Assembly (NCBI RefSeq): GCF_910594005.1 | Contig: NC_057841.1 | Location: forward strand, 12,013,001 to 12,077,000 | Reading direction: 5' to 3' | Source of the DNA: Cervus elaphus | Taxonomy: Eukaryota > Chordata > Mammalia > Artiodactyla > Cervidae | DNA: 64,000 nucleotides | In this document: positions 12,601 to 27,600 of the stretch, in pieces | Layout of the letters: every line of letters starts with the position of its first letter | Position numbering within the stretch: the stretch's first letter is position 1 | The notes under the pieces: model-generated | The model's database searches: none | What the model saw: only the letters and a program-made list of their open reading frames with translations | What the model was told of the DNA's origin: nothing | Translations under genes and position numbers: made by a program

Positions 12601-15600
12601 CTCTCGAAACATCCCACCCTTGCCTTCTCCCACAGAGTCCAAAAGTCTGTTCTGAACATCTGTGTCTCTTTTTCTGTTTTGCATATAGGGTTATCGTTAC
12701 CATCTTTCTAAATTCCATATATATGTATTAGTATACTGTATTGGTCTTTATCTTTCTGGCTTACTTCACTCTGTATAAGGGGCTCCAGTTTCATCCATCT
12801 CATTAAGAGCTGATTCAAATGAATTCTTTTTAATGGCTGAGTAATATTCCATGGTGTATATGTACCACAGCTTCCTTATCCATTCGTCTGCTGATGGGCA
12901 TCTAGGTTGCTTCCATGTCCTGGCTATTATAAACAGTGCTGTGATGAACATTGGGGTGCACGTGTCTCTTTCAGATCTGGTTTCCTCGGTGTGTATGCCC
13001 AGGAGTGGGATTGCTGGGTCATATGGCAGTTCTCTTTCCAGTTTTTTAAGGAATCTCCACACTGTTCTCCATAGTGGCTGTACTAGTTTGCATTCCCACC
13101 AACAGTGTAAGAGGGTTCCCTTTTCTCCACACCCTCTCCAGCATTTATTGCTTGTAGACTTTTGGATAGCAGCCATCCTGACTGGAGTGTAATGGTACCT
13201 CATTGTGGTTTTGATTTGCATTTCTCTGATAGTGAGTGATGTTGAGCATCTTTTCATGTGTTTGTTAGCCATCTGTATGTCTTCTTTGGAGAAATGTCTG
13301 TTTAGTTCTTTGGCCTATTTTTTGATTGGGTCATTTATTTTTCTGGAATTGCTTGTATATTTTTGAGATTAATCCTTTGTCTGTTTCTTCATTTGCTATT
13401 ATTTTCTCCCAATCTGAGGGCTGTCTTTTCACCTTGCTTATACCCTCATTTCATAAGATGTTGCAATACAACATAAATGGAAACTGCGGGCCATAGTACG
13501 TATGTAAGTATATTTATAGAATAATAACTCCTAGAACTATAATTGCTGGAGTCAATTACAAATTGCAGAGACATGTGTATATGTGTTTCTGTTGAGTTTG
13601 TTTTAAATAGATAACCCTTATTTTGAATGACATGAAGATATTTACATGATTGGAGCTCTTTTGTTTCCTTTTCCGTGAATTGTCCCTTGATGCCCTTGTT
13701 AAGTTTTGCCCCACAGTTGGGTTTTTTGTCTCCTCTAGCACATGTGTGCTCACACACACACCCTCTCCCCCTTTGTCTTTCGTTTTTGGTAACAGAAGAG
13801 CCCTTCATAAATTAGCCCTTTATCCGTGATATGGGTTACAAACTTTTTTTTCATTAGTCTTCTGACCTTACTGTATTTTTGAGTTATTTTCCTATTTTAG
13901 GCACCCCTTTCATCTCCTAGCTTTTGTTAGTTGTTTCTACTTTTCATCTTTCATAGTACTTAAACTGTGCTCCATGACCTTAATTTCTGCATTTAGGCAT
14001 AGTCTACAGGGGTGTGTGTGGTGTGTGTATATATATATGTATGTGAGAGAGTGAGAGAGAAGAATCTGACCTCTCACCCCTTGACCATTACTACCCCAGC
14101 CCGAGCCATCTACTATAAAGACATGGGAAACTGAGAAAAATACTTATAATGTAAATGAGAGACATAGTACGTGAACCATGAAATTCCAGATATTCAAGCT
14201 GGATTTCGAAAAGGCAGAGGAACCAGAGATCGAATTGCCAACATCCGCTGGATCATTGAAAAAGCAAGAGAGTTCCAGAAAAACATCTACTTCTGCTTTA
14301 TTGACTATGCCAAAGGCTTTGACTGCGTGGATCACAATAAACTGTGGGAAATTCTGAAGGAGATGGGACTCCCAGACCACCTGACCTGCCTCTTGAGAAA
14401 CCTGTATGCAGGTCAGGAAGCAACAGTTAGAACTGGACATGGAACAGACTGGTTCCAAATTGGGAAAGGAGTACGTCAAGGCTGTATATCGTCACCCTGC
14501 TTATTTAACTTACATGCGGAATACATCATGAGAAACACTGAGCTGCAAGAAGCACAAGCTGGAATCAGGATTTCTGGGAGAAATATCAATAACCTCAGAT
14601 ATGCAGATCACACCACCCTTATGGCAGAGAGTGAAGAGGAACTAAAAAGCCTCTTGATGAAAGTGAAAGAGGAGAGTGAAAAAGTTGGCTTAAAGCTCAA
14701 CATTCAGAAAACTAAGATCATGGCATCTGGTCCCATCACTTTATGGCAAATAGATGTAGAAATAGTGGAAACAGTGGCAGACTTTATTTTTTTGGGCTCC
14801 AAAATCACTGCCGATGGTGACTGCAGCCATGAAATTAAAAGATGGTTGCTCCTTGAAAGAAAAGCTATGACCAACGTAGAGAGCGTATTAAAAAGCAGAG
14901 ACATTACTTTGCCAACAAAGGTCCATCTAGTCCAAGCTGTGGTTTTTCTAGTAGTCATGTATGGATGTGAGAGTTGGACTATAAAGAAAGCTGAGTGCCA
15001 AAGAATTGATGCTTTTGAACTGTGGTGTTGGAGAAGACTCTTGAGAGTCCCTTGGACTGCAGGGAGATCCAACCAGTCCATCCTAAAGGAGATCAGTCCT
15101 GGGTGTTCATTGGAAGGACTGATGCTGAAGCTGAAACTCCAATACTTTGGCCACCTGATGCAAAGAGCTGACTCATTGGAAAAGACCGGATGCTGGAAAC
15201 AGTTGAAGGCAGGAGGAGAAAGGGACGACAGAGGATGAGATGGCTGGATGGCATCGCCGACTGAATGCACCCAAGTTTGAGTAGACTCTGGGAGCTGGCC
15301 ATGAGCACGGAGGCCTGGCGTGCTGCAGTCCATGGGGCGCAGAGTCGGACACGAGCGAGCGACTGCCTGGGCTGACCGAGAGATGACATGCTCACTCCCT
15401 GAGTTCTCAGTTTGAGTTCCTCATGAGGTGATTGTCCTTCCAGAGGACATAGGCGTATTGTTCAAAGTTTACGTTTCTGTTACTTTCCCAAGGATGCTTT
15501 TGAACTACTGAATTTGCTTTTATTTTCTCTTTTCCTTTAATTACTAAAAAATTAAGGAAACATTTGGAGGCAAAAATTGCCTGAAAAATTCCTGAATATT

Positions 15601-18600
15601 TTTAATAAAGCAAACAGGAAAACCTAATGTCATAGTTCTTTTAACTTTTAAGTCTGCTTAAGTATTTTAGAGATTAGATATTAAGATATTATTAAAATAA
15701 TTTCTATAAAGCTTTTCCTCTGAATGAGTTTTTTGATAACTTGAGTTTTGATCTGTACACTTTTTTATAACTTCATAATATTTTTGTTCATTTTAAGAAA
15801 AGAATAACCTTTAAAACAATCTCCTTCTTTGGTAGAGTTCTTGTACACTGGGAATTGTGGTGGCTTTGGTTTCTGAAAATAGGTATATTTTGGGCTTTAG
15901 TTTTAGAATCTTTTCTTGAAAATCTGTACAATAGTTGACTGTTTGTAAATAAGGCTGTACATAGTATGTAACAATAGAAAAATTAAAATATATTTACCTA
16001 AATTGTGTAAGTATAGTCAATTAAAACTTTATATTTCAATGATTATGAATTTTGTAGTATGTCATGAGTGGTGATATATATTCCATAATTTATTCATAGT
16101 TTTGAAATTAAAATGAAATTTATTCACAGTGGTAGATGATGATACTGTAATGTTAATGCAGTTTTAGAAAAGGATTTTTGGTATTTGTTTGACTTTGTGT
16201 GGTAGTAAAGCTGCTTTAGAAAACTTTTCTCTTGTCTTCTCATATATTATCATGACTAGTGTTATAAATAATAATAATACTTTTAAGCATGAGCAAAGTA
16301 ACTTAAGGAGAATTTACTCTCTAATATCATGCTACAAGGGTTAAATTATTAAGTGTTATGTTAAATCAATAAGTCTTAGTTTCTCCAGAACATGATTAAC
16401 AACACCAAACAATACAACCTTTTGGGGGAACAGCATATAGCTCAATTAGAGAGTAAATACATGTTTTACAAACTTCATTTTTTAGAGTCCAAATCCACTA
16501 TTGGACCTGCTGGTTCTGACGGAGTCCCAGACGCGAGAGGAAATGGATGATGTCCGCACTGCGGTCAGGCAGCAGCTCCAGAAAGAGCTGATTGCTCTCT
16601 TCAGTACCTTGCTGCTCAGTTTTGAGGCCGTTACTGACAGGTACCATTGGGATCATTGGAGGTTTGGGGACATTTATGTAGAACCTGGTTTTCTTTTGAT
16701 TTCCAAAGAGTCTTTTCACTTGTTTCAAATTAAGAGGAGGAAAGATTTCAGTAAAAATCAGTTGTGGTGGTCTGTTTTTATTTCAGTCCTGATTGTAATT
16801 TCACATATACAACACGTGCGTGCACACTATTTTGTTGTCTCTAGGCTTAGTTCTTGGGGCTTCCCTGGTGGTTGAGATAGTAAAGAATCCGTCTGCAATG
16901 CAGGAGACCCAGGAAGATCTGGAGAAGGGAATGGCAATCCCCTGTAGTCTTCTTGCCTAGAGAATTGCACGGACAGAGGAGCCTGGCGGGCTGTAGTCCA
17001 CAGAGTTGCAGAGTTGGACACACAAACTCAAGAGTCAGACACGATGAAGGGACTAACACTTTCACTTAGTTCTTGGTTCTCTCTTACTTTGCTACACATC
17101 TGACCGAGCAGTCATACCCATTTCTGTGACTTCACAAATTTTTGCATTGATGATTTTCAAATGTATGTCTGTAACTCTGACTTAAAAGTTTTAAACTCAT
17201 AATTTTAACCATAATTTAAAATTCATAGTTTTAATTTTAAAGTATACAGTTGAGTGGGTTTTGATATATATACAGTGTGCAACTATCACTGGTTAATTCC
17301 AGAACATTTTCATTACCCCAAAGCAGTCTGTCGCCATTCACCCTTACCCAGACCCCTAGTAACCATTGATTAATCTTCTTTCTCTATGAATTTGTGTATT
17401 CTGGACATTTCATATAACCGGCGTCAAGCAATATGTGACCTTTTTTATGTCTGGCTCTTTTCATTTAGCATCATGTTTTCAAGGTCTGTCCACATTGTAG
17501 CAGATGGCGGTGACTAAATGATAGTCCATGGACAGATGTGCCGCGTTCTGCTTATCTGTTCACCTGCTGGGGGCCTTTGAGTCCTCCTTTCACTGTGGTG
17601 AATTGTGGTGTTACGAACATTCATTTACAAATTTCTGTGTTAATGTGTGTTTTCAGTTCTGAGTGTATACCTACGACTGGAATTGTGGGTTCATGTGGTA
17701 ACTCTGTGTTAACTTTTAATTTCATTATCAGTTGTCAACACTGGTACCCATTTATGCATTTTTCAGTGTAATTGTTACTTGTATTTTAGATCATATATTC
17801 TGGATGGTATATTCACTGTGTTTTCCTTGGAAAGACTTGTTTTAAGAGGGGATATTTAGTGCCATTTCCACTAGTTCCTACTTTTATGATACAGTGAATT
17901 GTTAGTAACCCTCTACCACCAGTAAGAAAGCCCATTAAACCCATTAAATTTGTTCTGTGGTTGATTTTTTTCCCTCCTTCATGTACACAGAAAATGCTTG
18001 GAGCTTTTTTACGTTTTCCAAACACAGCTGGCCCTGAAACTACTCCAGTGTCTGAGAGTCACGGACGCTCCTCACTTCTATGGCCTGCCGTCCCTCGAGA
18101 GGACATTGCGGGGGATGGCCCACCTCACGGCGTGTCCGGGGTGGAGCGCACACTCTCCTCTCACAAAGCCACTCGACATTTGCGGGAAATACTTGTCAGG
18201 TCTCCTTGAAGTAAGTAAAAATAGCCACTGACTGTAAACAGCAATAATACAGCCCTAGATCAAAGCTGTTCACTGTTTATTGATCACTCGGTGTGTGCCA
18301 GGCACAGTATGAAGTGCATTGTGAGTGCCACTGTATTTAATGTAGATGATTACTGTTTGTGTTGTTGGCCAGTCTCTCAGCTGTGTCCGACTCTCTGCAA
18401 CCCCATGAGGTGCAGCATGCCAAGCTCCCCTGACCTTCACTGTCTCCTGGAGTATTGTTTATGACTCATCATGATTAAATGTTTTAATGATTTTTATTAT
18501 CAAATGTGTAACTAAGGTTACTTTTATGAATAAACTCATTTTTAAGAAAAGTAAGGCTTACACTTAATTAAGCCCCTTTATTTGGGTAACTTGTTTATAT

Positions 18601-21600
18601 ATGTTTATTAACCCTTTTGTAAATCATACTTCAGATGATATTATCTAGGATTTGTTTCCAAAAGTACATCTTACTTTTTTTTTAAATTTCAAAATTTTAA
18701 ATACTCCCATCTGTCCTATAAAGTTTAATGTGACTATAATGTAAAATTTATTAGAGTCACTTTAGTGAACTATTTTTTTGAGTAATTATAAATACTGAAA
18801 AGGAGCAAAGTATCAGTATATTAATTAGTTATTTCATATTCATGGAGTGGGAAACAGCAACCCATTCCAGTATTCTAGCCTGAAAAATTCCATGGACAGA
18901 GGAGCCTGGTGGGCTACAGTCATTGGGTCACGGAGAGTTGGACATGACTAAGCATACACACACACACACACATCTCATATTTAAAGGTGTCTGTGGTCAG
19001 AAATATATGCAATTCTGGAACAAATATATTAAGTAAATACTTACCACTTTTTTTAAAAAGTCAACTCCTCCAATGCTTTTAATGTAATTCAGTCTACAAA
19101 TATTCATTGGAAGGACTGATGCTGAAGCTGAAACTCCAATACTTTGGCTGCCTGATGCGAAGAACTGACTCTTTTGAAAATACCCTGATGCTGGGAAAGA
19201 TTGAGGGCAGGAGGAGAGGGGATGACAGAGGATGAGATGGTTGGATGGCATCACCGACTCAATGGACATGAATTCGACTAAACTCTGGGAGTTGGTGATG
19301 GACAGGGAGGCCTGGTGTGCTGCGGTTCATGGGGTCGCAAGGAGTCAGACACGACTGAGTGACTGAACTGAACTGACTTACAAGTATCTACTTTATAGCT
19401 TTATTTATAATGCAATGTATAAATACTCCTTTATCAACCTTTTGGAACACATCGCCTCTATGAGGTGATTCTGTCAGTTACAAATCAGGAATATGTGAGG
19501 ACCTGCTATAGCAGTAACTGAAGAAATATTTTGCTGTTTATATTTAGAAACCATCAGAAGTGCTTTTTGTTTGTAAAAGCTGTGTAAGAGGAGAGACTTC
19601 AGATCACATCTGTGTTTCAAACACCCAAATTAAAATGAGCTTTCCGTGTTATTGAAAAACAAAAAGGTTTAGTTCTAGGTAAAAAGTCAAGGCAAAAAGA
19701 ACATACTATCACTCTAAGCTCAGTTGTATTTGGGTAGTGAAAAATCAGCACAGCTAAGGAATAGAAGAAAAGTATGATCCTAGTTTTATGAAAACTTTAT
19801 TAACAAAGCTTTGGAATAAACACAGGAATGCATTTTATCTTCATGTCAGTATAACATCTTGGGAAGAAAATCTTTATCTTTAAATGACAGGACAGTAATA
19901 CATATTTAATCTTATTTGGGTTCTTCTGCTTACTTCAGTAGCTAAACAGGTTTCTTTTTTTTTTTTACTACTGACTAAATTGATCCTTCCATAGTTTATT
20001 GTCATCCATACAGTCAAAGGCTTTGGCATAGTCAATAAAGCAGAAATAGATGTTTTTCTGGAACTCTCTTGCTTTTTCGATGATCCAGTGAATGTTGGTA
20101 ATTTGATCTCTGGTTCCTCTGCCTTTTCTAAAACCAGCTTGAACATCTGGAAGTTCATGGTTCACGTATTGCTGAAGCCTGGTTTGGAGCATTTTGAGCA
20201 TTACTTTCAAGCGTGTGAGATGAGTGCAATTGTGTGACAGTTTGAGCATTCTTTGGCATTGCCTTTCTTTGGGATTGGAATGAAAACGGACCTTTTCCAG
20301 TCCTGTGGCCACTGCTGAGTTTTCCAAATTTGCTGACATATTGAGTGCAGCATTTTCACAGCATCATCTTTCAGAATTTGAAATAGCTCAAATGGAATCC
20401 CATCACCTCCACTAGCTTTGTTCGTAGTGGTGCTTCCTAAGGCCCACTTGACTTCACATTCCAGGATGTCTGGCTCCAGGTGAGTGATCACACCATTGTG
20501 ATTATCTGGGTCGTGAAGATCTTTTTTGTACAGTTCTTCTGTGTATTCTTGCCACCTCTTCTTAATACCTTTTACTTCTGTTAGGTCCCTACCATTTCTG
20601 TCCTTTATTGACCCATCTTTGCATGAAATTTTCCCTTGGTATCTCTAATTTTATTGAAGAGATCTCTAGTCTTTCCCATTCTGTTGTTTTCCTCTATTTC
20701 TTTGCATTGATCGCTGAGGAAGGCTTTATCTCTCCTTGCTCTTTTTTGGAACTCTGCATTCAAGTGGGTATATCTTTCCTTTTCCTTTGCTTTTCACTTC
20801 TCTTCTTTTCACAGCTATTTGTAAGGCCTCCTCAGACAGCCCTTTTGCTTTTTTGCATTTCTTTTCCATGGGGATGGTCTGATCCCTGTCTCCTGTACAG
20901 TGTCACGAACCTCAGGCCATAGTTCATCAGGCACTCTGTCTATCAGATCTAGCCCCTTAAATCTATTTTTCACTTCCACTGTATAATCATAAGGGATTTG
21001 ATTTAGGTCATAGCTCAATGGTCTAGTGGTTTTCCCTACTTTCTTCAGTTTAAGTGTGAATTTGGCAATAAGGAGTTCGTGATCTGAGCCACAGTCAGCT
21101 CCCGGTCTTGTTTTTGCTGACTGTATAGAGCTTATCCATCTTTGGCTGCAAAGAATATAATCAATCTGATTTTGGTGTTGACCATCTGGTGATGTCCATG
21201 TGTAGAGTCTTCTCTTGTGTTGTTGGAAGAGGGTGTTTGCTATGACCAGTGCGTTCTCTTGGCAGAACTCTATTAGCCTTCACCCTGCTTCATTCTGTAC
21301 TCCAAGGCCGAATTTGCCTGTTACTCCAGCTGTTTCTTGACTTCCTACTTTTGCGTTCCAGTCCCCTATAATGAAAAGGACATCTTTTTTGCGTGTTATT
21401 TCTAAAAGGTCTTGTAGGTCTTCATAGAACTGTTCAACTTCAGCTTCTTCAGCGTTACTGGTTGGGGCATAGGCTTGGATTACCGTGATAGTGAATGGTT
21501 TGCTTTGGAAATGAACAGAGATCATTCTGTCGTTTTTGAGATTGCCTCCGAGTACTGCATTTCGGACTCTTTTGTTGACTATGATGGCTACTCCATTTCT

Positions 21601-24600
21601 TCTAAGGGATTCCTGCCCACAGTAGTAGATATAATGGACATCTGAGTTAAATTCACCATTCCAGTCCATCTTAGTTCACTGATTGCTAGAATGTCGACAT
21701 TCACTCTTGCCATCTCCTGTTTTACCACTTCCAATTTGCCTTGATTCATGGACCTGACATTCCAGGTTCCTATGCAATATTGCTCTTTATAGCATCGGAC
21801 CTTGCTTCTATCACCAGTCACATCCACAACTGGGTATTTTTTTTGCTTTGGCTCCATCCCTTCTTTCATATGCAGGTCAGGAAGTAACAGTTAGAACTGG
21901 ACATGGAACGACAGACTGGTTCCAAATAGGAAAAGGAGTATGTCAAGGCTGTATATTGTCACCCTGCTTATTTAACTTCTTAACTTATTTAACCCCTATG
22001 TGTGGGACATTATATGATGTACATAGACATGTTTCAGAGGAGTCTGTAACATATTTTCAAGGATTTTCTAAGTCAGATGGAAGGACTTTTTCCTCAAATG
22101 GCTGTCTCCTAACTCCCTATGTTCATTCTGGTTCAGCTTCTCAGATAAGGGTCTGTTGTTGTTCAGTTGCTAAATCATGTCCAACTCTTTGTAACTCCAT
22201 GGACTGCAGCCCGCCAGGCTCCTCTGTCTCCTGAAGTTTGTTCAGAGTCATGTCCATTGAGTCGGTGATGCCATCCAACCATCTCATCCTCTGTCATCCC
22301 CTTCTCCTTTTGCTTCAATCTTTCCCAGCATCAGGGTCTTTTCCAGTGAGTTGGCTCTTCACCTCAGGTGGCCAAAGTATTGGAGTGTCATCATCAGTCC
22401 TTCCAATGAATATTCAGGACTGATTTCCTTTAGGCTTGACTGGGTTGATCTCCTTGCAGTCCAAGGGCTCAAGAGTTTTCTCCAGAACCGTAGTTCAAAA
22501 GCATCAATTCTTCAGTGCTCAGCTTTCTTTATAGTCTAACTCTCACATCAGTACATAACTACTGGAAAAACCATAGCTTTGACTATACAGACCTTTGCCC
22601 AGAAAAGGGCAGATAGCTTTAAATAAGAAACATTTCTTTTGTTGTTATTGACGGAAATATGTTAAATCCCTCAGATATGTGGGAGATGAAAAGCTGACAG
22701 CCAATGATTTAAACAACTAATATATATTTAGATATGGAATAGAAATCTAAGATGGCTTATGAATGGAGAAACTGTTTACATTTGAACCATAATTCTAGAA
22801 ACCTAGCCTAACTCTGGTGGTTAGTAAGAGTTCTGTATAGCTAGCATTGTCTAAGTATACTTTTCAACAAGGTATTTATAAACTGAATTCTTACTTCAAA
22901 AGGATATTATAATATTTGAAATGTTACAAGCATATTTTAAATCACAGAATCTCCTAGGTGTATACTACACACGCTTTGTTAGAATTTTGAAGGAAAAAAA
23001 GTTTGTATGAAGAATGTTTACTTGTGATGCAATACGTGTAACGAAATTTTACCTTCTGAACCATTTTTAAGTGTATAAACTGAGAATCTGACAGTGTATG
23101 AATACTTTACGTGGTGAAGGTCCAGCTCAGACGAGTCAGTAGAAAGGTATATGTTTAGCCTCGAAGAGTAAAGCTGCCCCCGAATTGTGTGCGTTTGCTC
23201 TTCAGGTCATCACATCCTTCTACGTGGAGCGCGGAGGAAATGCGATGTCCTTCATGGGAAAAGGGGTCACAAAGAGCACCGTTCTCTGCCTGCTGCACTT
23301 GTCGCACGAGATGATGGCCCAGGCCCAGAGCTCGGTGAGCGCGCTCGCAGCCGCCTGTCCTCCCACGGTTGCCAGGAAGGGAGTGCGCTGTGTCTGATGT
23401 TTCAGGCCTGTCTGTTTACTCGAGAAAAATGTCTTTTCATGTCTCCTTTTTAGGAGACAAAAATGGTTTTTAACTAAGCAGTTTCTTAGAAGCTGTATTT
23501 TATACAAACCTGAATTTTACTTTTTTATTTTACTTGAAATCTACATGCCCTGGAGAACTGCTTTTTTGTCTAAATTACCGGGAAAATAGCAGTTCTGAAG
23601 AAACAAGGGACATGTGTAACTTCTTAAGGAGGAGCTGAGATTTTTGTTTGCCGTATGTTGGCTAAATAATGAATTAAAGCCAAGTCTTTAGTATAAAATT
23701 TTTACTTTGTTTTGCTTTTTAAAATTCAGATATTTTAAACTCTGTTTTTTTCCTTAGAAACTTACCTGGTGTGTTTCTGTTCCCTTTTTCCATTCTAGGA
23801 CTGGATGTCACTTTGGTTCTTGCCTTTGGGGAGTCAGAGTGAAGACCATGCTCCCACTCAGCAGGGATTGGCTTGGCTGATTCCATTGTGGGTTGACCGA
23901 GACCCAGAGGTCAGTGTGAAGGAGAATCGAGTCTATTATGTGTGGATTAGAGAACAGATGAAGCAAAACACACATGTATATACATGTTCATATTTTCTAA
24001 ATAAGATTATTTTAGTGACTAGACCTTAAGCTGTATTTACCCCCTATCTTGAGCAGGTTGGGCTGCATAATAAAGCACCATAGACTGGTTGGCTTGATCA
24101 AAGATACTTATTTTCTCACACGTCTGGAGGTGGGAAGTTGGAGATCTAGGTGTCCACCCACATGGTCAGGTCTGGCAAGGACTCTTTCTGGCTTTCATGT
24201 GGCTCCCTTTTCACTTCATGCTGATAGGACCTTTTCTCTCTTCCCCTTCTTACAAGGCCACCAGTTCTGTCAGATTAGGACCCAATCCTCATGGCCACAT
24301 TTAACCTTAATCATCCCCTGGAAAGCCCTATCCTTAGATACTCTGGGAGTTAGGGCTTCCACATATGAAATTTGGGGGTACATAATGCAGTTCATGGCAC
24401 CCCCATATTCAGCCAAATTCAGAGTGCAGATTAAAAATAGAAAGAGGAAGTATTATAAAATCTATCAGTCAGATTTATAAAGAACAGTGAAAAAATTATT
24501 GGAGAAGTCCAGCCATTTTTGAACAGTTTAGAGGAATAGTGGCCAAGTGACATTTGACTATCATTTAATAGAATTATAACACTACACTGCAGTGTTTTAT

Positions 24601-27600
24601 ATTAATGAGTTTTCCTGTTTGGCCATTTGTCTACTGATCTTATTTTTTTAAACCACTTTATTGAGGTATGGTTGCCATACAAGATTCTGTACATATTTGA
24701 TGTGTGCATTTTCATGAATTTGGAGATAAATACACACCCGTGAAATATACCTCACCAGAATCAATGCCATAAACCAGTCCTCCACCTCCAAAAGTTTCAT
24801 TTTGTCTTCTTTACTGTTTGTTTTTGTGATTAGAACACTTACCGTAAGATCTACCTCTTAGCAAATTTTTGAGTATATATTAATGTCCTGTGCTTACTTG
24901 CTCAGTCGTGTCTGACTATGTGTGACCCCGTGGACTGTAGCACACCAGCTTTTCTGTCCATGAGGACTCTCCAGGCAAGAATACTGGAGTGGGTTGCCAT
25001 GCCCTCCTCCAAGGAATCTTTCCAACCCGGGAATCACACCCAGGTTTCCTGCATCGCAGGGAGGCTCTTTACCACACAAGCCATCAGGGAAGCCCATACA
25101 TATTAAAGATATGTAGTGTTAACAGCTAGAAGTACATTCTTTAGCCACAGTGAACTTGGGCTTGTTTCTTCACTGTGTTGTGACTGCATTGCTTTTTGTT
25201 ACCCTGTGGTTATCCCAGGGAAGCTCTATTTTGTAATCAGAATTTGGAAGTTCACCAGAATACATAGCTAGAACAGCAGGAGTACTGTGGCAAACATATT
25301 ATATCATATCCATCTTACTTGAAACATTTTTCTTTTAAAATAATTTTGGGGCTGAATGTGTTATAAAAAGATAATTCAGTTATTTCTTTTTGAAAAGAAA
25401 TTTCAAAGAAATTTAAACTGTTTATTTGAAAGAAACACTGAAAAATTAAGGAAGGTAGAACAAAATAATAATATCCTCTTAAAAATGGGAAATAAACAAG
25501 AATCATGTTCATAAAAGATATGTAAGTACTGTATGCTTTCTCTCAAAAAAGGCTTTTAAACTGTGGGTTTTTTTAGTCTTCTTATTTATACCTGATTTTG
25601 ACTTTTTGTGATATTTGCTTTTATTATTTATATTAGGTATAGAAGTTTTATTCATCCATAGATTTATAGGACAGTATTCTTTGTGTCTTATAATTTAGGA
25701 TTTGCCAAGACAATGTCATAAGAATATGGTATTTTATGTACCAGAGAAATTAAGAATTCATATTATGAAATCAGGTTTTTTTATTTCACAACATTTTCTC
25801 TAATTTGACCAGGTGAGGTTCACTTCATTGGGATTAGGATCAGCACTAACCACCCTTGAAACTGGCTGTGTGGCCTTGGCAAACAGTTGTCAAAACATTT
25901 CTGGTGGGCTCTGGGGAACGGTGGTGAACATTCTTCTGGACCAGTCGGAATGCAGCATGGTGCGCCGGGAGGTAGGCTTGTCTGTGTGGTTCTTCCTTCC
26001 TGTTCCCTTGGAAATCTGTTGTGAATGTTCTTGTAAACCACACTCCCTGTTCACTGCGGTGGACTGATTGCTGACCTTTGTCTCTTCTGCTTGCAGAAAA
26101 CCCAGATGACATGGTTGTAGAGAGCAGAATGGTATTGATTCACAGTAAAAGCTGGAGTCCTTTGCTCTGAAGGATCAAAGCAGAATTGAGTCTGTTTTAG
26201 TACGGATTCTTCTAATTTATTACACGTTAAAAAGTAGTTCACAGGAAAAAAATTATCTCAGTGTTCAAGTTTATAAAGCTTTTCTTAAGATAAGGAGCTG
26301 TAAAAATACTCATAGCATGTAAAGAGGAAAAGTCAATGCTATTTTAATTCTCTCTAGACAGTTTGTGATTTTCTTTACTGCTGCTTTTATCAGAGATGAT
26401 TGACGTAGACCATTTTAGAAACAGTAATCCGATAGTGCTTAGAGACTTGTAAAGAAAACATCTGCTCCCAGGCCCACCATTAGCCAGTTTCCAGTTCCAA
26501 AATCCAAAGGCTGTAGGTTTCTTGTTAACTTGTTTCTTGGTAGTAATGCTTAACCATATAGCTTCTTCTTGATTTACCAACTGTTAAGATTATCTGTTGG
26601 CCTCCAGTGAAGAGTGTTGAAAATTTCCCTCCCTCCGATCCCCTGTTACTCTGGTTGTTCTCCTTTTATAATGTAATCTTCCATTGAATAGGTAATCAGT
26701 GTTCATATTAGTGTGATTATTTAACTTGGCTGTCTTCAGGACCTAGGTCAAGTTGGATTTTTGTAATTTGTGTTTCTAATTTGCCATTTCTTATTGAGAG
26801 GAGCTTGTATGAGAGAGGTAGAAAGAGAGGAGGAGAGAGATGTGTGCATATGATCTGAAAGAGAGTAATAGAAACAGGAAATATATTTCTTAAATGCTGC
26901 CAGAATAGTTTATGTTTTACATATCATTTTTTGGAAAGACAACATTCTGAAATAGGAAAAAATATCTTTCCTGATGAAGTAATTTCTCCCACTATTATGG
27001 CAGTTGGGGAGTTCTCATGATGATCTCTTAGCATGTTCAGCTGACCAGGGATATGCTTTTTTTTGTTATTAAATTACAGTATATTGGTTATTTCAGATAT
27101 GACAACAAGATGGCAGTATTGACATTTTTTTTTCCCTTTAATTTCAGGCTGCATTTATTTTTCAGAATCTCCTTGTAATTCCAATGCCTTCAGTAATTAT
27201 AAAGGATTATACTTGGCAGGTAGGTGCCTTTAAATAGTTATCAGCCTTGTAGATCTTTGAGATTAATTGATGATAGAGTTTCAGCATATATATTTTTATA
27301 TTTGTATATATTTCTTTGGTGATGAAACTTCGTACAAGCCAACAGGATCCCTTAAAAGAGAATATAGAGATCTTTTTATGCTTGATCATATTTACCAGTT
27401 CTCTATGGTGTTAAAAATAATTTTAAGCAGAAATAATAATCATTAGCATGGTGTTTACTGTGTTCTAGGCACTGTTCTAGAAGCAGTATAAATATCAACT
27501 TGTATAATGGTTTGAGTTGCGAACCATTATTCTCCTCATTTTGTAGAATAAGAAAATTTAGCACAAAGAGTTTAAGTCATTTGCCGTACATCACACCCTT

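Larger units (their letters stand above)
10415..16485 (+). other. RTTN intron between window exons 8 and 9 (6 kb)
   Basis: Contains a twin-primed BovB (11357-12251), a 5'-truncated L1 (12350-13440), a GT/GA-rich microsatellite (14010-14062) and a BovB reverse-transcriptase fragment (14171-15378). The remaining 10415-11340 and 15400-16485 are A+T-rich without recognised elements. Confidence 0.85.
16641..17990 (+). other. RTTN intron between window exons 9 and 10
   Basis: Holds a Bov-tA SINE (16858-17064) and an old antisense L1 tail (about 17240-17730). Confidence 0.85.
18211..23205 (+). other. RTTN intron between window exons 10 and 11 (5 kb)
   Basis: Holds a MIR-like piece, several Bov-A/BovB 3' fragments (18362, 18843, 19098), and a rearranged BovB cluster at 19986-22600. 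22610-23205 shows nothing recognisable. Confidence 0.85.
23910..25812 (+). other. RTTN intron between window exons 12 and 13
   Basis: Holds the second copy of the old interspersed repeat (about 24052-24395), a decayed L1 tail (about 24650-24880) and a Bov-tA SINE (24890-25094). 25100-25812 is A+T-rich with no clear feature. Confidence 0.8.

Noticed and set aside
14704..15333. 209-codon minus-strand frame
   Set aside because: Antisense shadow of the BovB reverse-transcriptase remnant.
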